Under the pieces are notes generated by a model. That model had not been told where the DNA came from and ran no database searches. It saw only the letters and a program-made list of their open reading frames with translations. Position numbers and translations under genes: made by a program. From Flaviflagellibacter sp963786225 (lineage in GTDB: Bacteria > Pseudomonadota > Alphaproteobacteria > Rhizobiales > Methylopilaceae), in assembly GCA_963786225.1 (NCBI GenBank), contig CAWAYQ010000006.1:1-64000 (forward strand): a stretch of DNA of 64,000 bases, written 5' to 3'. This document shows positions 1 through 8,942 of the stretch, in pieces; position 1 is the first letter of the stretch; each line of letters starts with the position of its first letter.

Positions 1-781
1 TTACGGCCCGCCGCCCCAGCCGTTGAGCGGATTGGAGCGGTCCCAGGCATAGCCGATTGTCTCGAAGCGCATGGATCGGGCGTCGATCATCAAAAGACGC
101 CCGACCAGCCCTTCGCCCGAACGGCACGATTTCGCGGATCGCTTCGAGCGCCATCAGCGAGCCGACCACGCCCGCGAGCGCGCCGAGCACGCGGGCCTCC
201 TCGCAGGCGGGGATCGTGCCGTCGGGCGGCGGTTCGGGAAACAGGCAGCGATAGGTCGGGTTCTGTGCGCCGTTCGTCGTCTCGTATGGACGAAAAGTCG
301 TCAGCGCACCGTCCATCGTGCCGAGCCAGCCCATGACGAGCGGACGCTTGGCGCTGAACGCCGCATCGGAGACGAGATAGCGCGTGCCGAAATTGTCGGA
401 CCCGTCGAGGACGAGATCGTAGTTTGCGATCAAAGCCTCGGCGTTTGCCTTCGCCGATGCGTTCGCGGTGGACCTCGACCGCGACATGCGGATTGACACG
501 CCGGATTGCTTCCGCCGCGCTTTCGGTTTTGGCGCGGCCGACATCGTTCGTGCCGTGGACGATCTGGCGCTGCATGTTCGACAGCGACACCAAATCGTCG
601 TCGACCACGCCAAGCGTGCCGACGCCCGCTGCCGCGAGATAGAGAAGCGCCGGGCTGCCGAGCCCGCCCGCGCCGATGACCAGCACCCGTGCCGCCTTTA
701 GTTTCTGCTGACCCGGCCCGCCGTTTCCCGCAGCACGATATGGCGGGCATAGCGTTCCAGTTCCTCGTTCGTCAGGCTCAT
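1..781 (-). CDS. moeB: Molybdopterin-synthase adenylyltransferase / ThiF-HesA family protein, frameshifted
   Basis: E1-like enzyme that adenylates the C-terminal glycine of a small sulfur carrier (MoaD or ThiS type) for molybdopterin or thiamine synthesis in the cytosol. Pieces read in three frames give the ThiF/MoeB hallmarks in order: N-terminal MSLTNEELERYARHIVLRE, the Rossmann loop VLVIGAGGLGSPALLYLAAA, the acidic switch VVDDDLVSLSNMQRQI, and a C-terminal part with DNFGTRYLVSDA and GWLGTMDGA. The stop codon is the first three bases of the window. The start ATG overlaps the stop of the upstream gene by 4 bp (ATGA). The reading frame changes near 720, 444 and 117; the last two are single extra bases. 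Each break restores family sequence, so I read them as sequence errors. ThiF is an alternative name for the same fold. Confidence 0.8.
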
Positions 782-1390
782 GCCGGGCCTCCGCGCGCCG
801 CCCAGTCGAGCGCGTGTTCGAGCCGGTCGTGGCCCCAGAATAGTTCGCCGTCTTCGGTGATAAAGCTCGGCGCGCCGAAGATCCCGGCATTGACGGCAGT
901 TTCGGTCTGGTGACGCAGCGCGAGCTTGTTGTCGGGCGGTCTGAGCCCGTGCGATCAGCTCCTCGGCGTGTAGCCGAGCTCGCCGAGCACGCCCGGATCA
1001 CGCCACGTGCGAGATTACGCCGCCCTCGCCGAATTCAAGGCGAACATCGCCGGCGTGAAGACCGGCCGCGCTCGCGTCGAGCACCAGCGCGATGCGGGCG
1101 GCCAGAAGTCCGTTTTGCGGAAATTCGGGGGGCTGCGTGAACGGAAGTCCGTGCTTCAGGGCGATGACGCTCCAGATCCCGCCACATATACGCGCCCTTC
1201 ACCGGAAACGCGCGCGTAAGGGGAGGTGCTCAGGCCCTGTTTGGCGAAGATCGGGCCCAGCAGGAACGACTTCCAGGCCACGTCGGACTCCGCGTTCCCG
1301 GCCTCGTCCGTCGATCCGCATCGCCGCAGATAGGAATAGGTCGATCCGAAGTCGTACCAGAAGTGGGAGACGGAGCTTCACCTCCGTCAT
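778..1390 (-). CDS. 2-hydroxychromene-2-carboxylate isomerase-like DsbA/GST-kappa family protein, frameshifted
   Basis: Thioredoxin-fold protein of the NahD/GST-kappa family, which typically isomerises 2-hydroxychromene-2-carboxylate using glutathione; the substrate here is unknown. Spliced frames give SHFWYDFGSTYSYL near the N terminus, then SFLLGPIFAKQG, MWRDLE, and a diagnostic C terminus with NAGIFGAPSFITEDGELFWG and DRLEHALDWAAR. Several frame changes lie between about 950 and 1375, so the exact protein cannot be written with confidence. It precedes moeB on the same strand and overlaps it by 4 bp, which suggests one transcript. The N terminus (MTEVKL) is the best start available but falls close to a frame change. 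Confidence 0.7.
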
Positions 1391-1439
1391 GCCCGGGCTC
1401 TTCCGGACATCCAGGAGCCACAGGACATGACGCGTCTGG

Positions 1440-1462
1440 ATTGCCGGGACAAGCCCGGCAAT
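1440..1462. repeat. REP-like hairpin
   Basis: Perfect inverted repeat ATTGCCGGG / CCCGGCAAT with a 5-base loop, in the 190-bp divergent gap between the NahD-like gene and argG. Similar GC-rich hairpins built on CCGGG / CCCGG occur at 8866-8897 and 13411-13437, so it looks like a dispersed repeat and not a gene-specific signal. It is not followed by a T-run, so it is unlikely to be a rho-independent terminator. Confidence 0.55.
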
Positions 1463-1584
1463 AACGGAAGGACGGCTTTCGGCGCAAGACCTCGGCTGAC
1501 TAGCGCTTCCAGCCGTTTTGTGCCTAAAGGCGCGGCTCTACGCACCTTGCGTGTATATGCCCCGCCCTCGCACGGATTCCAGTG

Positions 1585-2817
1585 ATGAACAAGAAGGCCC
1601 CCAAGAAGGTTGTGCTCGCCTATTCGGGCGGCCTCGACACCTCCGTCATCCTGAAATGGCTGCAGACGACGTATGGCTGCGAGGTCGTGACCTTCACGGC
1701 GGATCTCGGGCAGGGCGACGAGCTGGAGCCGGCGCGCAAGAAGGCCGAACTCCTCGGCATCAAGCCGGAAAACATCTTCATCGAGGATCTGCGCGAGGAA
1801 TTCGTCCGCGATTTCGTGTTTCCGATCTTCCGCGCCAACGCGCTCTATGAGGGCCAGTACCTGCTCGGCACCTCGATCGCCCGGCCGCTGATCTCCAAAA
1901 AGCAGATCGAGATCGCCCGCAAGACCGGCGCCGACGCTGTGGCGCACGGCGCGACCGGCAAGGGCAACGACCAAGTGCGCTTCGAGCTCGCCTATTACGC
2001 GCTCGAGCCCGACATCACGATCATCGCGCCCTGGCGCGAATGGGACCTGACCTCGCGCACGCGTCTCCTTGAATTCGCCGAGGAGCACCAGATCCCGATC
2101 GCCAAGGACAAGCGCGGCGAAGCGCCGTTCTCGGTCGACGCCAATCTCCTGCACTCCTCGTCCGAGGGCAAAGTGCTTGAGGACCCGAACGACGAAGCGC
2201 CCGAACTCGTCTACCAGCGCACGATCGCGCCGGAGGACGCGCCGGACAAGGCGACGGTCATCACGATCGACTTCGAGAAGGGTGATCCGGTCGCAATCGA
2301 CGGCGAGAAGCTCTCGCCCGCGATGCTCCTCGCCAAACTCAACGAATTCGGTAAGGCCAACGGCATCGGACGTCTCGATCTCGTCGAGAACCGCTATGTC
2401 GGCATGAAGTCGCGCGGCGTCTACGAGACGCCCGGCGGCACGATCCTGCACAAGGCGCATCGCGGCATGGAATCGATCACGCTCGACCGCGAGGCACTCC
2501 ATCTCAAGGAGCAGCTGATGCCGAAATATGCCGAGCTCGTCTATTACGGCTTCTGGTTCGCGCCCGAACGCGAAATGCTGCAGGCGCTGATCGACAAGAG
2601 CCAGGAATTCGTCACCGGCCAGGTGCGCATCAAGCTCTACAAGGGCAATGTCGACGTCATCGGCCGCACCTCGCCGTATTCGCTGTACGACAAGGAACTC
2701 GTGACGTTCGAGGAAGGCGCGGTCGCCTACGACCACCGCGACGCCGAGGGCTTCATCAAGCTCAATGCGCTCCGGCTTCGCACCCTGGCGGCACGCAAGA
2801 AGAAAATCGGCGGGTGA
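1585..2817 (+). CDS. argG: Argininosuccinate synthase
   Basis: Joins citrulline and aspartate with ATP to form argininosuccinate, the penultimate step of arginine synthesis. The 410-residue protein has the usual family length. The N-type ATP pyrophosphatase loop VVLAYSGGLDTSVILKWL is near residues 9-26; HGATGKGNDQVRFE and the KxxxGVYETPG-type region follow at the expected places. A GTG lies one codon before the ATG at 1585; the ATG is the more usual choice and gives MNKKAPKKV. The gene is intact, in contrast to its frameshifted neighbours. It stands alone, with no other arg genes in the window. Confidence 0.97.
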   Translation: MNKKAPKKVVLAYSGGLDTSVILKWLQTTYGCEVVTFTADLGQGDELEPARKKAELLGIKPENIFIEDLREEFVRDFVFPIFRANALYEGQYLLGTSIARPLISKKQIEIARKTGADAVAHGATGKGNDQVRFELAYYALEPDITIIAPWREWDLTSRTRLLEFAEEHQIPIAKDKRGEAPFSVDANLLHSSSEGKVLEDPNDEAPELVYQRTIAPEDAPDKATVITIDFEKGDPVAIDGEKLSPAMLLAKLNEFGKANGIGRLDLVENRYVGMKSRGVYETPGGTILHKAHRGMESITLDREALHLKEQLMPKYAELVYYGFWFAPEREMLQALIDKSQEFVTGQVRIKLYKGNVDVIGRTSPYSLYDKELVTFEEGAVAYDHRDAEGFIKLNALRLRTLAARKKKIGG

Positions 2818-2819
2818 AT

Positions 2820-2946
2820 CCCTCTCCCAAGGGAGAGGGCCGACTCAGGCGGAGCGGAGCGGGGTGAGGGGTTGCGAGTTCCGGATAGCTCGCACCCCTC
2901 ACCCGGCCGCGCTCCGCGCGTGCCGACCTCTCCCTATGGGAGAGGT
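2820..2946. repeat. Nested inverted-repeat intergenic element
   Basis: Composite palindromic element directly after argG. It contains a perfect hairpin CCCTCTCCC-AA-GGGAGAGGG at 2820-2839, a long imperfect stem joining GGGTGAGGGGTTGCGAG (from about 2862) to CTCGCACCCCTCACCC (to about 2904), and a third perfect hairpin ACCTCTCCC-TAT-GGGAGAGGT at 2926-2946. The same CCTCTCCC/GGGAGAGG theme recurs around 5356-5610 and, in a C-rich variant, beside the DUF559 gene. This is the style of a mobile intergenic repeat; the family name cannot be fixed from sequence alone. Confidence 0.7.
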
Positions 2947-3084
2947 GCTCAACGGAGAGGTTCCGCGATCCTTAACACCCCTTAAACCCGAAGCCTCCAA
3001 ACTGATCTGATCGGCCTGCGGGGGCGCGTGTCCTTGGGGGGACGCGCCTGCGCAGGCTTGGCATGCGCTAGCGAGGGCATCGAG

Positions 3085-5354
3085 ATGCTCGGTATCGGCG
3101 GGAAGAAGCGCAAGAAACGGCGCGAACCCAAGTTCAATTCCCATCCGGAAGAATTGCTGGACCTGAGGCTCGGGCCTCAGGACCGGGCGCACAGCTATGA
3201 CCGCGGCCGCGCCGCGCCCGAAGACTCTTACGAAGACGAGGACGAGGAAGAGGACGAGCCCGCGCCGACGCGCCGGGGCTTCGCCGCGCGCCCGAACCGG
3301 AACCCGAGGACGAGGAAGAAGAGGCCGAGGAGGAGAAGAGATGGAAGAGGAGCCGCCGCCCCCCCGCCGCAAGAAGACGGCGTCCCGCTCAGGCTCCGCG
3401 CGCCGCGCCAAGAAAAGCGCCCCGGCGCCGGCGGAACGATCCCGTCGGCTTCTTCGCGCTCGGGCGCATGTTCCGTTACGGCGCGATCCTCGCGCTCTGG
3501 CTCGGCATCGCGCTCACAGCGTTCGTCGTCTACGAAGCCACCCGCCTTCCGCCCATCAACGCGCTGGAAATCCCGCCGCGCCCTCCGAGCGTCACGCTCG
3601 TCGCGGTGGACGGGACCATGCTCGCGACGCGCGGCGACGGCAGCGCGTCGAAGGTCGACCTGAAGCACCTGCCCGATTATCTGCCGCAGGCGTTCGTCGC
3701 CATTGAGGACCAGCGTTTTCGTTCGCATTTCGGCGTCGATCCGATCGGCCTCATCCGCGCGGCGTATCAGAACCTCGTCGCCGGCCAGGTCGTGCAGGGC
3801 GGTTCGACGCTGACGCAGCAGCTTGCGAAGAATTTGTTTCTCACGCCCGAACGCTCGTTCGAACGCAAGGTGCAGGAAGCCATCCTCGCGCTCTGGCTCG
3901 AAGCGAAACTCTCGAAGGACGAGATTCTCGAACTCTATCTGAACCGCGTCTATTTCGGGTCGGGCGCCTACGGCGTACAGGCGGCGAGCCAGCGCTATTT
4001 CGGCAAGCCCGCAAGCTACGTCACGCTCGCGGAAGCCGCGATTCTCGCAGGCCTCGTAAAGGCGCCGTCGCGCCTGGCGCCGACGCGCGACGCGGCGGCC
4101 GCGGAGGCGCGCGGCCAGGTCGTGCTGGCCGCCATGGCCGAACAGGACTTCATCACCGACAAGGAGGCCGCGCGAGCGATGAGCATGCCGGCGGCGATCG
4201 CCGCGCCGCGCATGGACGGCGCGTCCGGCTATGTCGCGGACTGGGTCGTCGATCAGCTCGCCGAACTCGCCGGCACGCTCGACAAGGACGTCATCGTCGA
4301 CACCACGATTGATCCCATTCTGCAGGCCGAAGCCGAACAGGCTCTGGTGTCGGGTCTGAATGAAAGCGGCGCGAAACTCGGCGTCAGCCAGGGCGCCGTC
4401 GTCTCGATCGATCCGCAGGGCGCGGTGAGGGCACTCGTCGGCGGAAGATCCTATGCGCAAAGCCAGTTCAACCGCGCCGTCGCGGCGAAGCGCCAGCCGG
4501 GCTCCGCGTTCAAGCCGTTCGTCTATCTCACCGCGGTCGAAGCGGGACTGACGCCCGGCAGCCTCGTGCAGGACGCGCCGATCCGCATCAAGAATTGGTC
4601 GCCGGAAAACTTCGACAAGAAGTATCGCGGAACGGTCACTCTCACCGAAGCGCTCGCAACCTCGCTGAACAGCGTCGCCGTCCGCCTCGCAATGGATGTC
4701 GGGCCGGACGCGGTCGCGAAGACTGCGCACCGCATGGGCGTGACCTCGGAGCTTCAGGCCAACGCCTCGCTCGCGCTCGGAACGTCCGAGGTAACGCCGC
4801 TCGAACTCGCCACGGCCTATGCCCCGTTCGCAAACGGTGGCTACGGCGTCATTCCGTATGTCGTCCGCCGCGTACGTACGAGCGAGACCGGCCGGGTTCT
4901 GTACGAGCGGCGCGGCACCGGCCTCGGCCGGGTCGCCGATCCCCGCCATCTCGCAATGATGAACCAGATGATGTCGGAAACGCTGCGCATCGGCACGGCG
5001 CGGAAGGCGGAACTCGCGGGCTGGCCCGCCGCCGGCAAGACCGGCACCAGCCAGGACTTCCGCGATGCCTGGTTCGTCGGCTACACAGCGCAGTTCGTCA
5101 CCGCGGTGTGGCTCGGCAATGACGACAATTCGCCGACCAAGCGCGCATCGGGCTCGGGCCTGCCGGTCGAGATCTGGAGTCGCTACATGACGGCCGCCCA
5201 TCGCGGCATTCCGGTCGCCGGCCTGCCAGGTCTGTTCGGTCCGCTGGATGCTCCGGGCCGCAACGAGATGTGGGCCGGCGCGCGGCCGCCCGGCGAACTG
5301 CCCGCGCCCTTGCGGGCGCCGATCGATTTCCTGAAACGGCTGTTTGGCGGTTAG
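3085..5354 (+). CDS. Class A penicillin-binding protein (bifunctional transglycosylase/transpeptidase), one frameshift
   Basis: Polymerises and cross-links peptidoglycan at the outer face of the inner membrane. From the internal methionine at 3468 there is one membrane segment (ILALWLGIALTAFVVY), then the glycosyltransferase domain with EDQRFRSHFGVD and GGSTLTQQLAKN, then the transpeptidase domain with the SxxK serine in PGSAFKPFVY, the SxN motif in TSLNSVAV and KTGTS near the C terminus. Upstream, a cytosolic tail of about 125 residues starts MLGIGGKKRKKRREP, becomes Glu/Asp-rich and then Arg/Lys/Pro-rich. A frame change near 3290, best explained by one missing G, separates the tail start from the rest; after repair the tail reads through into DPVGFFALGRMFRYG. 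It is PBP1-type, but the paralogue cannot be decided here. Confidence 0.93.
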
Positions 5355-5370
5355 TCCGACCTCTCCCGAG

Positions 5371-5607
5371 CCAAGTCGGGTTTACCCGACTTGGCCACTT
5401 AAGAGCTGAACTCGGGAACACCCGAGTTCAGGTGGGAGAGGTCGAGCGCGCGAAGCGCGCCGGGAGAGGGGGAGGCCGCAAGCTCAGCGTTTGCCCTCTC
5501 TCCGCTCGCCTCAACTCGGCTATAGCCGAGTTGAGCATCTGAATGCCGAACTCGGGAACACCCGAGTTCGGCCGCGAGTTCGGCTCTCTCCCGCAAGCGG
5601 GAGAGAG
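5371..5607. repeat. Cluster of five perfect hairpins
   Basis: The gap after the penicillin-binding protein gene holds five perfect palindromes: 5371-5394 (arms CCAAGTCGGGT), 5406-5431 (CTGAACTCGGG), 5510-5535 (CTCAACTCGGC), 5545-5572 (GCCGAACTCGGG) and 5584-5607 (CTCTCTCCCGC). Loops are 2 to 4 bases. The first four share the core AA(G/C)TCGG(G/C). Stretches rich in GGGAGAGG and CTCTCC lie between them, as in the element after argG. None has a clear T-run. This looks like a compound intergenic repeat or several nested copies. I see no convincing gene in 5355-5708. Confidence 0.75.
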
Positions 5608-5708
5608 GGTGCTTATGGATGCGCCATGCCTATGTCGCGTCGTTGTGTGAGTTTCAGCGGTTCTTCGAGAAAGCCCGACCCGGACACGGAGTCCGGATGC
5701 GCGCGCCG

Positions 5709-6518
5709 TCAGCCGCGCGCGCGCAGCGGCAGAATGCCTTGCGCGCTGCGGCGCGTCCGCTTCTCGGGCGGGATCATGCCGTAGCGGTGCAGATCGGAGC
5801 CGTGCGCCTTCAGCCAGGCTTCGGCGTCCTCGGTCTCCGGGAACAGCCGGTAGACGATCTTCCAGAAACGGTCGCCGTGATTCATCTCGCGCCGATGCCC
5901 GACTTCGTGTGCGCAGAGATAATCGAGCACGAAAGGCGGCGCGAGAATGAGCCGCCACGAAAAGGCGAGATCGCCCTTCGCCGAACACGACCCCCAGCGG
6001 CTGATTGTATCCTTGACGCTGATGCGGCCGACTTCCACGCGCAGCTTGCGCGCATGACGCTGCACCGTCGGCTCGATGTCCTTTTTCGCCTCACGCTTCA
6101 GAAAATCCGAAACGCGGCGGGAAAAATGCTCTTCGGGTCCGTAGACGCCGATGACGCGAACGCGGCCCGGCTCCTGCGGCTCGACGCGCGTCACGCCGCG
6201 CAGACCGCGCCAGACGAGACGATGCGGGACGCCGCGCAGGGGAATGAAGTTGCCGCGCGCGAACGGAACAGCTTCCGGCACGGTTTCGAGGCGATCGGCG
6301 ATCCAGTCGACCTGACGCATCGCAAAATCATGGCCGTGAAGCAGGCTCGCGCGCTTCGGCAGCGTCAGGACGACCTGACCCGTTGCATTTTTGACGCGCA
6401 AAGTGATCCGGCGCGCCGCTGCGTTGCGGCGCACCGCGACTTCGACCGGGCGACCGCGAACGATCACGTCGAAACTCGCAGGCTCGTGGGCCTCATGGGA
6501 AAATAGTCGGCGTAGCAC
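5709..6518 (-). CDS. YgjP-type zinc metallopeptidase (M48-like, DUF45)
   Basis: Putative zinc-dependent metallohydrolase of 269 residues, cytosolic by absence of a signal peptide. The gluzincin site is seen as CAHEVGHRREMNHGDRFW in the C-terminal third: HExxH supplies two zinc ligands and the catalytic Glu, and the later motif MNHGxxFW is typical of the YgjP/WLM group. A further conserved element, SRWGSCSAKGDLAFSWRLI, precedes it. The physiological substrate is not known. It lies tail-to-tail with the penicillin-binding protein gene, separated by the hairpin cluster. The next gene upstream, an alpha/beta hydrolase, has the same orientation with a 65-bp gap. Confidence 0.88.
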   Translation of the reverse strand: MLRRLFSHEAHEPASFDVIVRGRPVEVAVRRNAAARRITLRVKNATGQVVLTLPKRASLLHGHDFAMRQVDWIADRLETVPEAVPFARGNFIPLRGVPHRLVWRGLRGVTRVEPQEPGRVRVIGVYGPEEHFSRRVSDFLKREAKKDIEPTVQRHARKLRVEVGRISVKDTISRWGSCSAKGDLAFSWRLILAPPFVLDYLCAHEVGHRREMNHGDRFWKIVYRLFPETEDAEAWLKAHGSDLHRYGMIPPEKRTRRSAQGILPLRARG

Positions 6519-6583
6519 CCGATGAGGATAACAGAGTTCGGGGCCATTTCGAGCGAATTCAGTGCTTCCCCTAAAGGGGAGAG

Positions 6584-7345
6584 CTAAGATTTCTTGATGA
6601 CCGTGGCTTCAACGGCATAAACGAGCCGGTCGAGGTCCTCGGGGCGGGACAATCTATGGTCGCCGTCCTTGATCAGGGTCACGATGACATCGTCCTCGGC
6701 CAGGTGCTCGACGAGCTTCATCACATGCTGCCAGGGCACGTCAGGGTCTTGCATTCCTTGAAGAATCCGGACCGGGGCCCCGACCTTGAACGGCGCTCCG
6801 AGGATCATATTGCGGCGCCCGTCCTCGATCAGAGCCTTGGTGATGGGCGTCGGTTCCGGGGAATATTGCGATGGGTGCCGGTAGATGCCGTGACGAAGGA
6901 TCGCGTCCTTGATCTCGTCCGAAAACATATTCCACATCAGATTTTCGGTGAAATCTGCGGCCGGTGCGATCAGGACGAGGCCGGTCAATATCCGGCCCTC
7001 TTTCGCCAGCTCCCGCGCGGCGAGCAGAGAGACCCAGCCGCCCATGCTGGAACCGACCAGAACCGGGGCATCGCCGCCTTTTTCCCGGATGACGACGAGC
7101 GCGTCCTCAAGCCAGGCCGAGATCGTGCCGTCTTCAAATCGGCCCTCCGACTCCCCATGTCCTGAATAGTCGAAGCGGACCACGGCCCGGCCGGTGCGCG
7201 CCCCCCATTCGGCGATGACGCCGGCTTTGGTCGACTGCATGTCGGACCGGAATCCGCCGAGCCAGATGATTGCGGGGTCCTTGCCGGGCGTTACGCGTAC
7301 GGCGAGACGTCGGCCATTGGCCGTCAGGTGTTCGAGCTGTTCCAA
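6584..7345 (-). CDS. Alpha/beta hydrolase
   Basis: Serine hydrolase of 253 residues with the complete alpha/beta hydrolase pattern: FDYSGHGESEG after strand beta-4, the nucleophile elbow GSSMGG, a late Asp region (GMQDPDVPW) and the catalytic His in KDGDHRLSRPED. No signal peptide or membrane segment is seen. The layout resembles the ABHD10-like thioesterase/esterase group, but the substrate cannot be inferred from sequence. It is transcribed divergently from infC. The start ATG gives MEQLEHLTANGRRLAV, a normal beginning for the family. Confidence 0.85.
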   Translation of the reverse strand: MEQLEHLTANGRRLAVRVTPGKDPAIIWLGGFRSDMQSTKAGVIAEWGARTGRAVVRFDYSGHGESEGRFEDGTISAWLEDALVVIREKGGDAPVLVGSSMGGWVSLLAARELAKEGRILTGLVLIAPAADFTENLMWNMFSDEIKDAILRHGIYRHPSQYSPEPTPITKALIEDGRRNMILGAPFKVGAPVRILQGMQDPDVPWQHVMKLVEHLAEDDVIVTLIKDGDHRLSRPEDLDRLVYAVEATVIKKS

Positions 7346-7499
7346 TCAAGGCCTCCGATCGCGACATGCCCCAGTGCCGTGCTCATGTAAACCGCACCGG
7401 TTCGTGTTGACTTCGTGTGAAAATCACCCATCCTCCGCCCGCGTGGACCCGTGAGCCGAAACCGGCCCCGCAATTCTGAAACAATCGAGGAGAGAACCT

Positions 7500-8039
7500 A
7501 TTCGCCGTCCGATGAGATCTTTGGCGCCGGCCGCAAAAGAGGGCCCACGCATAAACCGGGAAATCCGGGTCCCAGCCGTTCAACTGATTGGCGCCGAAGG
7601 TGAAAACCTGGGCGTCACACCAATCGAGCAGGCCCTCGTTCTGGCCGAAGAGGCCGGTCTCGATCTGGTCGAGATTTCCCCGAATTCCGATCCGCCGGTC
7701 TGTAAAATTCTCGATTACGGGAAGTTCAAGTTCGCGGCCCAGAAAAAGGCCGCCGAGGCGCGCAAGAATCAAAAGACCGTCGAGGTCAAAGAAATCAAGA
7801 TGCGCCCGAACATCGACGACCACGATTACGAAGTGAAGATGAAGGCGATGCGCCGCTTCTTCGACGAGGGCGACAAGGTCAAGGTCACCCTCCGCTTCCG
7901 TGGCCGCGAAATGGCCCATCAGGACCTCGGCCTGAAGCTTCTATGGCGCGTCCGCGACGAGGTCGCGACGCTTGCCAAGGTCGAGAGCGATCCCTCGCTC
8001 GAAGGCCGCCAGATGGTGATGATCCTGTCGCCGCGCTGA
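7500..8039 (+). CDS. infC: Translation initiation factor IF-3, probable AUU start
   Basis: Binds the 30S subunit and checks the initiator tRNA-start codon pairing. The protein has both IF-3 domains, with GPRINREIRVPAVQLI, VEISPNSDPPVCKILDYGK and the C-terminal KMRPNIDDHDYEVK-type region. The first ATG is at 7512, but an in-frame ATT at 7500 lies 6 bases after GAGGAGAG and gives MRRPMRSLAPA. Family knowledge: infC in many bacteria starts with the rare AUU so that IF-3 represses its own synthesis. The good ribosome site points to ATT, since 7512 would have a poorly placed one. It heads an infC-rpmI-rplT group, with a terminator-like hairpin after infC. Confidence 0.93.
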   Translation: MRRPMRSLAPAAKEGPRINREIRVPAVQLIGAEGENLGVTPIEQALVLAEEAGLDLVEISPNSDPPVCKILDYGKFKFAAQKKAAEARKNQKTVEVKEIKMRPNIDDHDYEVKMKAMRRFFDEGDKVKVTLRFRGREMAHQDLGLKLLWRVRDEVATLAKVESDPSLEGRQMVMILSPR

Positions 8040-8061
8040 CAGGCTCCATATAAGATTAAGG

Positions 8062-8088
8062 AAAGCCCGCCCTCCGGCGGGCTTTTTC
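8062..8088 (+). terminator. Rho-independent terminator or attenuator after infC
   Basis: Perfect stem AAAGCCCGCC / GGCGGGCTTT with loop CTCC, followed by a short T-run (about TTTTT). It lies 23 bases after the infC stop and about 170 bases before rpmI. It can therefore uncouple rpmI-rplT from infC or act as an attenuator in the L20-controlled leader known from other bacteria. Confidence 0.8.
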
Positions 8089-8259
8089 GTATTCGGGGCA
8101 GACTGGGCGCCCCGGTCCGGCTTTTTCCTTGTTTTCCCCGTCCTTGCCCGCTAAGAACCCCGCTCTTCTCCCGCCCGGCTGAAAAGGGCTGCCGCTGGCG
8201 GGGGTTTCTGCTCGGCCGGCGGACTTGTCCGACCGGTCCTCCTCTTTAAGGAGAGCCAA

Positions 8260-8463
8260 ATGCCCAAGATGAAGACGAAGTCGGGGGCGAAAAAGCGTTT
8301 TCGCCTGACCGGCACAGGCAAGGTGAAGTCCGGCCAGGCCGGCAAGCGCCACGGCATGATCAAGCGGACGAAGAAGCAGATTTCCAATCTGCGCGGCACG
8401 ACGATTCTGTGTGAATCGGACGCCGGTATCGTTCGTCAGTTCCTCCCCTACGGCAGCCGCTGA
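8260..8463 (+). CDS. rpmI: 50S ribosomal protein L35
   Basis: Small basic large-subunit protein of 67 residues. It begins MPKMKTKSGAKKRFRLTG and carries GKRHGMIKRTKKQISNLRG, both typical of bL35. A strong ribosome site (AAGGAG) lies 7 bases before the ATG. It follows infC after a 220-bp leader that holds a terminator-like hairpin and a further GC-rich stem near 8215-8240. rplT follows 32 bp downstream, the usual order. Confidence 0.98.
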   Translation: MPKMKTKSGAKKRFRLTGTGKVKSGQAGKRHGMIKRTKKQISNLRGTTILCESDAGIVRQFLPYGSR

Positions 8464-8495
8464 GCGGCGCCCCGTAACACTCAAGGAGACAGATC

Positions 8496-8852
8496 ATGTC
8501 CCGTGTAAAACGCGGCGTCACTTCGCACGCCAAGCACAAGAAGACACTCAAGGCAGCCAAGGGCTTCTACGGCCGCCGCAAGAACACGATCCGCACCGCC
8601 AAGGCTGCCGTCGACAAGTCGATGCAGTACGCCTACCGCGACCGCAAGAACAGGAAGCGCTCGTTCCGCGCGCTGTGGATCCAGCGCATCAACGCCGCCG
8701 TCCGCGAGGGCGGCCTGACCTATTCCCGCTTTATCGCGGGTCTCGCCAAGGCAGGCGTCACGGTCGACCGCAAGATCCTGTCCGATCTCGCGGTGCACGA
8801 ACCGGCTGCCTTCCAGCTGCTGGTCTCCCAGGCCAAGACCGCGCTCGGCTAA
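8496..8852 (+). CDS. rplT: 50S ribosomal protein L20
   Basis: Large-subunit protein of 118 residues needed early in 50S assembly; in several bacteria it represses its own operon by binding the leader. The sequence starts MSRVKRGVTSHAKHKK and contains GRRKNTIRTAKAAV, YAYRDRKNRKRSFR and LWIQRINAAVRE, all typical of bL20. The upstream AAGGAGA site is well placed. It is intact and lies in the infC-rpmI-rplT cluster, with pheS 90 bp downstream. Confidence 0.98.
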   Translation: MSRVKRGVTSHAKHKKTLKAAKGFYGRRKNTIRTAKAAVDKSMQYAYRDRKNRKRSFRALWIQRINAAVREGGLTYSRFIAGLAKAGVTVDRKILSDLAVHEPAAFQLLVSQAKTALG

Positions 8853-8865
8853 AGCTCATCGTCAT

Positions 8866-8897
8866 GGCCGGGCTCTCCTTCAATGAGGGGCCCGGCC
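8866..8897. repeat. REP-like hairpin between rplT and pheS
   Basis: Inverted repeat with arms GGCCGGG and CCCGGCC plus partial inner pairing, in the gap between rplT and pheS. No T-run follows, so a role as terminator is uncertain. It resembles the other CCGGG/CCCGG hairpins at 1440-1462 and 13411-13437. Confidence 0.5.
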
Positions 8898-8942
8898 TGA
8901 CGAAAATGTTGCAAGGTACGGCCCTCGTCCTTGGGAACTGTC

